Part shown: positions 4,572 through 7,548 of the stretch, in pieces
How positions within the stretch are numbered: position 1 is the stretch's first letter
Layout of the letters: each line of letters begins with the position of its first letter
Source: Clostridiales bacterium
Lineage (GTDB): Bacteria > Bacillota > Clostridia > Oscillospirales > Acutalibacteraceae
Direction: 5' to 3'
DNA: 7,548 nt
NCBI GenBank assembly: GCA_012511485.1
Contig: JAAZFZ010000180.1
Location: 1-7,548, forward strand
Program-made: the position numbers and the translations under genes
Notes under the pieces: generated by a model
Told to the model about the DNA's origin: nothing
What the model saw: only the letters and a program-made list of their open reading frames with translations
Databases searched by the model: none

Positions 4572-6491
4572 TATCACGACATTCAGTATTTTTGTAACTT
4601 CTCTGTCTATAATGCGACTGCCGGATCCGTCATAAAAGCATAAATCTCCAGGCATACCGGCGGCCTTGTTGCTCAGACAAAAGATATGTCCAGAGTCTCT
4701 GTATAAAATATCACTGATAGAAATATTTTTCGTTATCAATCTGCCTTTGCCGCCGCTGTAAATATAAGCATCCACCGCATTTTTATTTTCCGTACCTTTG
4801 CAAAGGTAAATAATATCCCCACCGCAATTTATGAATGATGAAACACCTGATTGAATTTTGACTGCGCCTGATGTATTCATTAAATATAGTGAGCCGTTAT
4901 CCTTACCCTCATCAATCTTTAAGTAAAATAAGCCTGAATCGGTTAGTGACATATTCGTTACATTCGTGTCTATCGTTTCTCTTTCGGAAACACCGAACTC
5001 AGTCAGCCTGCATAGGTAAAGGGTAGATTTTTTGCCCTGCAAATCCTTAACAAGAGAAAAAAGAGCATTGCCGTCATCGGAAAAATAGAATTCAGCAGTA
5101 TCTGCCCAAAAATCGCTCAGCTTAATCGGCTCGCTGCCCGATGTGACAGAAAGGAAAAGCTCAGGGTCAGAAAGTGAGTTATGAATCAGCTCACGGGCAT
5201 AGTCGGCAATATTGTCGCCGTAAAGCTCCTTGCTGTCAATCAAGGCATCTAGTGTTATGCTGTTATCGGTATCAATTTTCAAATTACTGTGTTTAAATAC
5301 CACCCTTGGAGTTCCCCTGCTCTGATATGCACATACATTTTCAAATGATACATTATCGACCACCTTAACTGCTTGACTGCCGTTATACGAATAGCATGTA
5401 TATTCAGTGAGGAACAGCTTTTCTTTGCTAACAAGCTCGTCAAGCATTGAGCGCATCTTGTCTCTTTCAAGCTTGTCCTCGTATTCCTGTTGCGCTTTGT
5501 TATATCCGATAAGGTCATATGCCGTTATACCGAAAAGTGTAATGGAAGAAATCTTATAGTCCTCTCTATTGGGTTTTTGGAGCTTTGCATCGTCCTGAAA
5601 ATCAGTATCATAAATAATGCTGCGCCATGAAACTCCGGAAAGGCTTTTTTTGAAGTAATAAAGGTTTTTTCCCGGCTTGAAGTCGTCAAATGCGACATAA
5701 GCTACATTGTCGTCAATATCCTCCACCCCGCCGGAGGTTGATACCTTTTTAAGCGAAAAAAGGTTCGCATTATCTTTATTAACGGTTTGAATAAACAACA
5801 GCGGCTCCTCACTGGTTTCAAAAAGCCTTATATCCTTGACAGCGATTATAAGCCGCTCTGCAATATCGCCCGCCTTGTAACGCATAAGAATTCTTTCGCC
5901 GTTAACAATTTTGATGAAAAAGACTGTGCCGTCATGTGTGAACGCAATTTTTTCAGCACCCGATGTGATTTCCTCTGTTTTGTTCTTATCAAGGTTAAAA
6001 GAGTACAGTGAACTTTTTTTTCCGTTTGCTTGGGAATAAAGCAGGTATTCACCGTCGGGGCTTATTCTAAAATCATGGGACACACCGCTCGCTATTATGT
6101 TACCGCCTCTTTTCAATGATTTCTTTTTGTTGGTTTTGCACTGGTACAAATCATATGATTTTTCATCCTTCTGAGATGCCGCAGTATAGAACATCAGCTT
6201 GCCGTTGGGAGAAAAGCGGACAGCACCGTCCGCCCTGTCCTGCAAATCGGCATCGAATCCGTCTGCTTTGAGAAGAATGTTGCCATTTTTTGAATATATT
6301 ACCGCATAGTCTATATTTTTCCTACTTAACACATTGAAAAGAACAACCGCCATAACCGCAATGAATATCAAAGCGGCTACAACGGCAATGAAGCGTTTAG
6401 ATTTGAAGAAATTGCTCAGACGAACCTTATCCTCTTTTAAACCATTTCCAGAGGAGAAACATATATATTTGTGCTGGTTATTATCCGTCAT
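4569..6491 (-). CDS. Membrane-anchored TolB/PD40-like beta-propeller protein
   Basis: A 640-residue protein with a short basic cytoplasmic N-terminus (1-33, ending FFKSKR), one membrane helix (about 34-55, FIAVVAALIFIAVMAVVLFN then VL) and a large region outside the cell. There is no signal-peptidase cleavage site that I can see, so it is probably a type II anchored protein. The outer part contains repeated strand-turn-strand units typical of PD40/TolB-like propellers: FSPNGKLMFYTA (93-104), ISPDGEYLLYSQ (143-154), FTHDGTVFFI (184-193), FSDDGNALFSL (470-480) and LTDSGLFYLKI (516-526), plus many YxxN/D-type strands. A charged helical stretch (about 330-358, NKAQQEYEDKLERDKMRSML then DELVSKEK) splits the repeats into two halves (60-325 and 360-640). 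No catalytic motif is visible. The ATG at 6491 has CGGAGAG seven or so bases upstream. It lies 27 bases after the transketolase gene and is coupled to the DivIVA-like gene. Fold is fairly sure; ligand and function are unknown. Confidence 0.78.
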   Translation of the reverse strand: MTDNNQHKYICFSSGNGLKEDKVRLSNFFKSKRFIAVVAALIFIAVMAVVLFNVLSRKNIDYAVIYSKNGNILLKADGFDADLQDRADGAVRFSPNGKLMFYTAASQKDEKSYDLYQCKTNKKKSLKRGGNIIASGVSHDFRISPDGEYLLYSQANGKKSSLYSFNLDKNKTEEITSGAEKIAFTHDGTVFFIKIVNGERILMRYKAGDIAERLIIAVKDIRLFETSEEPLLFIQTVNKDNANLFSLKKVSTSGGVEDIDDNVAYVAFDDFKPGKNLYYFKKSLSGVSWRSIIYDTDFQDDAKLQKPNREDYKISSITLFGITAYDLIGYNKAQQEYEDKLERDKMRSMLDELVSKEKLFLTEYTCYSYNGSQAVKVVDNVSFENVCAYQSRGTPRVVFKHSNLKIDTDNSITLDALIDSKELYGDNIADYARELIHNSLSDPELFLSVTSGSEPIKLSDFWADTAEFYFSDDGNALFSLVKDLQGKKSTLYLCRLTEFGVSERETIDTNVTNMSLTDSGLFYLKIDEGKDNGSLYLMNTSGAVKIQSGVSSFINCGGDIIYLCKGTENKNAVDAYIYSGGKGRLITKNISISDILYRDSGHIFCLSNKAAGMPGDLCFYDGSGSRIIDREVTKILNVVI

Positions 6492-6518
6492 GTCAACTCT
6501 CCGATGATTCTAGTTTAA

Positions 6519-7463
6519 TTACTTTAGTGAAAGTGCTTTTTTCGCCTTTTCGATTATATGCTCAGCATCAAGCCTATAAATATGAAGCAGCTCAACAGCA
6601 GGCCCTGATTTGCCGAATTCATCCTCAACGCCGACTTTAAGAACAGGAACGGGATATTCTTCACTCAACACGTCGGCAACCGCACCGCCAAGGCCGCCGA
6701 TTATGCTGTGCTCTTCGGCTGTGACAACGGCGCCGGTCTTTTTGGCGGCATTAATTATTATCTCCTTATCAATCGGCTTGATTGTGTGAATGTTAATAAC
6801 CTTTGCACTAATGCCCTCGGCTGCAAGGGCTTTCTGTGCAATCAATGCTTCGTTGACCATAAGCCCGGTTGCGATAATAGTGACATCGTCACCGTCAATA
6901 AGCTCTACACCTTTGCCCATTTCAAACTTATAACCCTCATCATATATCCTCGGCACGGCAAGCCTGCCGAATCTGAGATATACAGGGCCCTCATACTCTG
7001 CTGCAGCAAAAACAGCCTCACGAGCCTCGATATCGTCTGCAGGATTGATTATTACCATGCCTGGGATAGTTCTCATAAGGGCAATATCCTCGCAGCACTG
7101 ATGGCTTGCCCCATCCTCCCCAACGGAAATACCTGCATGGGTAGCTCCGATTTTAACATTCAGATGAGGGTATCCGATTGTGTTGCGTACCTGCTCAAAT
7201 GCTCTGCCTGCCGCAAACATTGCAAAGGTGCTTGCAAACACGGTAAAGCCGATTGTCGAAAGTCCGCCCGCAATGCCGATCATATTACATTCCGCAATAC
7301 CTGTATCAAAAAACCTGTCAGGAAACGCCTTTTTAAACATCCCTGTTTTGGTAGCTGCAGCAAGGTCGGCGTCAAGAACAATAGTTTTTTCATTCTTTTC
7401 ACCAAGCTCAACAAGAGCCTTGCCGTATGCCTCCCTAGTTGCCGTTTTGATTATATCTGCCAT
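6519..7463 (-). CDS. Transketolase, C-terminal subunit (split enzyme)
   Basis: Transketolase moves two-carbon ketol units between sugar phosphates in the pentose phosphate pathway using thiamine diphosphate. In many Clostridia and archaea the enzyme is made as two chains. This one, 314 residues, carries the pyrimidine-binding and C-terminal domains. Key features: GIAECNM (55-61), whose Glu58 matches the residue that activates the cofactor; THAGISVGEDGASHQ (108-122), with His109 and His121 matching phosphate/cofactor-site histidines; the INPADDIEA region (139-147); and the C-terminal domain with NIHTIKPID (224-232) and EEHSIIGGLGG (250-260). Length fits the family. The ATG at 7463 has GGAGGG seven bases upstream. 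The N-terminal subunit gene ends three bases upstream. Related 1-deoxyxylulose-phosphate synthase also carries GIAE and THAG-type motifs, but it is a single longer chain, so transketolase is preferred. Confidence 0.92.
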   Translation of the reverse strand: MADIIKTATREAYGKALVELGEKNEKTIVLDADLAAATKTGMFKKAFPDRFFDTGIAECNMIGIAGGLSTIGFTVFASTFAMFAAGRAFEQVRNTIGYPHLNVKIGATHAGISVGEDGASHQCCEDIALMRTIPGMVIINPADDIEAREAVFAAAEYEGPVYLRFGRLAVPRIYDEGYKFEMGKGVELIDGDDVTIIATGLMVNEALIAQKALAAEGISAKVINIHTIKPIDKEIIINAAKKTGAVVTAEEHSIIGGLGGAVADVLSEEYPVPVLKVGVEDEFGKSGPAVELLHIYRLDAEHIIEKAKKALSLK

Positions 7464-7466
7464 TGC

Positions 7467-7548
7467 TTAACCCTCCAATTCTGCCAGCTCTGCCTTGAGC
7501 TCACTCATGGCCTGCTCATATTGCTCAGTGTTGGGTGCCGTGCCGTGC
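7467..7548 (-). CDS. Transketolase, N-terminal subunit, 3' end only (cut by window edge)
   Basis: The minus strand reads HGTAPNTEQYEQAMSELKAE and then LAELEG and a TAA stop at 7467-7469. The HGxAPxxEQYExAMxEL pattern is the typical C-terminal end of the thiamine-diphosphate-binding subunit of split transketolase. Only the last 26 residues are in the window; the start and the cofactor-binding GDG motif lie beyond the right edge. The stop is three bases before the ATG of the C-terminal subunit, and this gene's end carries the next gene's ribosome site, so the two halves are made together. Confidence 0.85.
   Translation of the reverse strand, partial: HGTAPNTEQYEQAMSELKAELAELEG

Noticed and set aside
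7180..7470. A 96-codon + strand frame opposite the start of the transketolase gene.
   Set aside because: It is an antisense shadow of a conserved enzyme gene, with no ribosome site or known match.

Overview
The window looks like chromosomal DNA from an anaerobic, low-to-moderate-GC Firmicute, most likely a Clostridia member of the Oscillospiraceae/Ruminococcaceae type. The reasons are strong Shine-Dalgarno sites (GGAGG), a transketolase split into two genes, a PiT transporter of the 'NGWTDAPNA' type with a PhoU-like partner, a class I (Fe-S type) fumarase beta subunit and a protein with a DivIVA-like N-terminus. This taxonomic call is inference; there is no rRNA or other marker.

Layout. One gene lies on the + strand at the left: a multi-spanning membrane protein (60-1043) that resembles the CPBP/Abi family but lacks some of its key residues. 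It converges on a long run of minus-strand genes, and the two are separated by a stem-loop (1076-1126) that can act as a terminator in both directions. Read in the direction of transcription (right to left), the minus-strand run is: end of the N-terminal transketolase subunit (7467-7548, cut by the window edge), C-terminal transketolase subunit (6519-7463), membrane-anchored beta-propeller-like protein (4569-6491), DivIVA-like acidic protein (3446-4558), fumarase/tartrate dehydratase beta subunit (2899-3429), then an 88-base AT-rich gap with a probable promoter, PiT phosphate transporter (1758-2810) and its PhoU-like (DUF47) partner (1125-1745). The gaps in the first block are 3, 27, 10 and 16 bases, so tktN-tktC-propeller-divIVA-like-fumarase beta is probably one operon. 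pit-phoU-like is probably a second unit with its own promoter.

How the genes work together. The transketolase pair is carbon metabolism (non-oxidative pentose phosphate pathway). The fumarase beta subunit is C4-dicarboxylate metabolism, but its alpha partner is not beside it. PiT and the PhoU-like protein form a familiar low-affinity phosphate (metal-phosphate) uptake pair. The propeller and DivIVA-like proteins are tightly linked, with the stop codon of one inside the ribosome binding site of the next. They may form a cell-surface/cytoplasmic scaffold pair, but their function cannot be named from sequence alone.

Three starts are set here downstream of the longest possible ORF start because ribosome-site placement favours it: 60 (membrane protein), 2810 (pit, a TTG) and 3429 (fumarase beta). 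No mobile element, CRISPR array, tRNA or rRNA was seen, and no gene-free stretch reaches 300 bases. I see no convincing case for a wholly new system. The best leads are the propeller/DivIVA-like pair, the degenerate CPBP-like protein and the orphan fumarase beta subunit.
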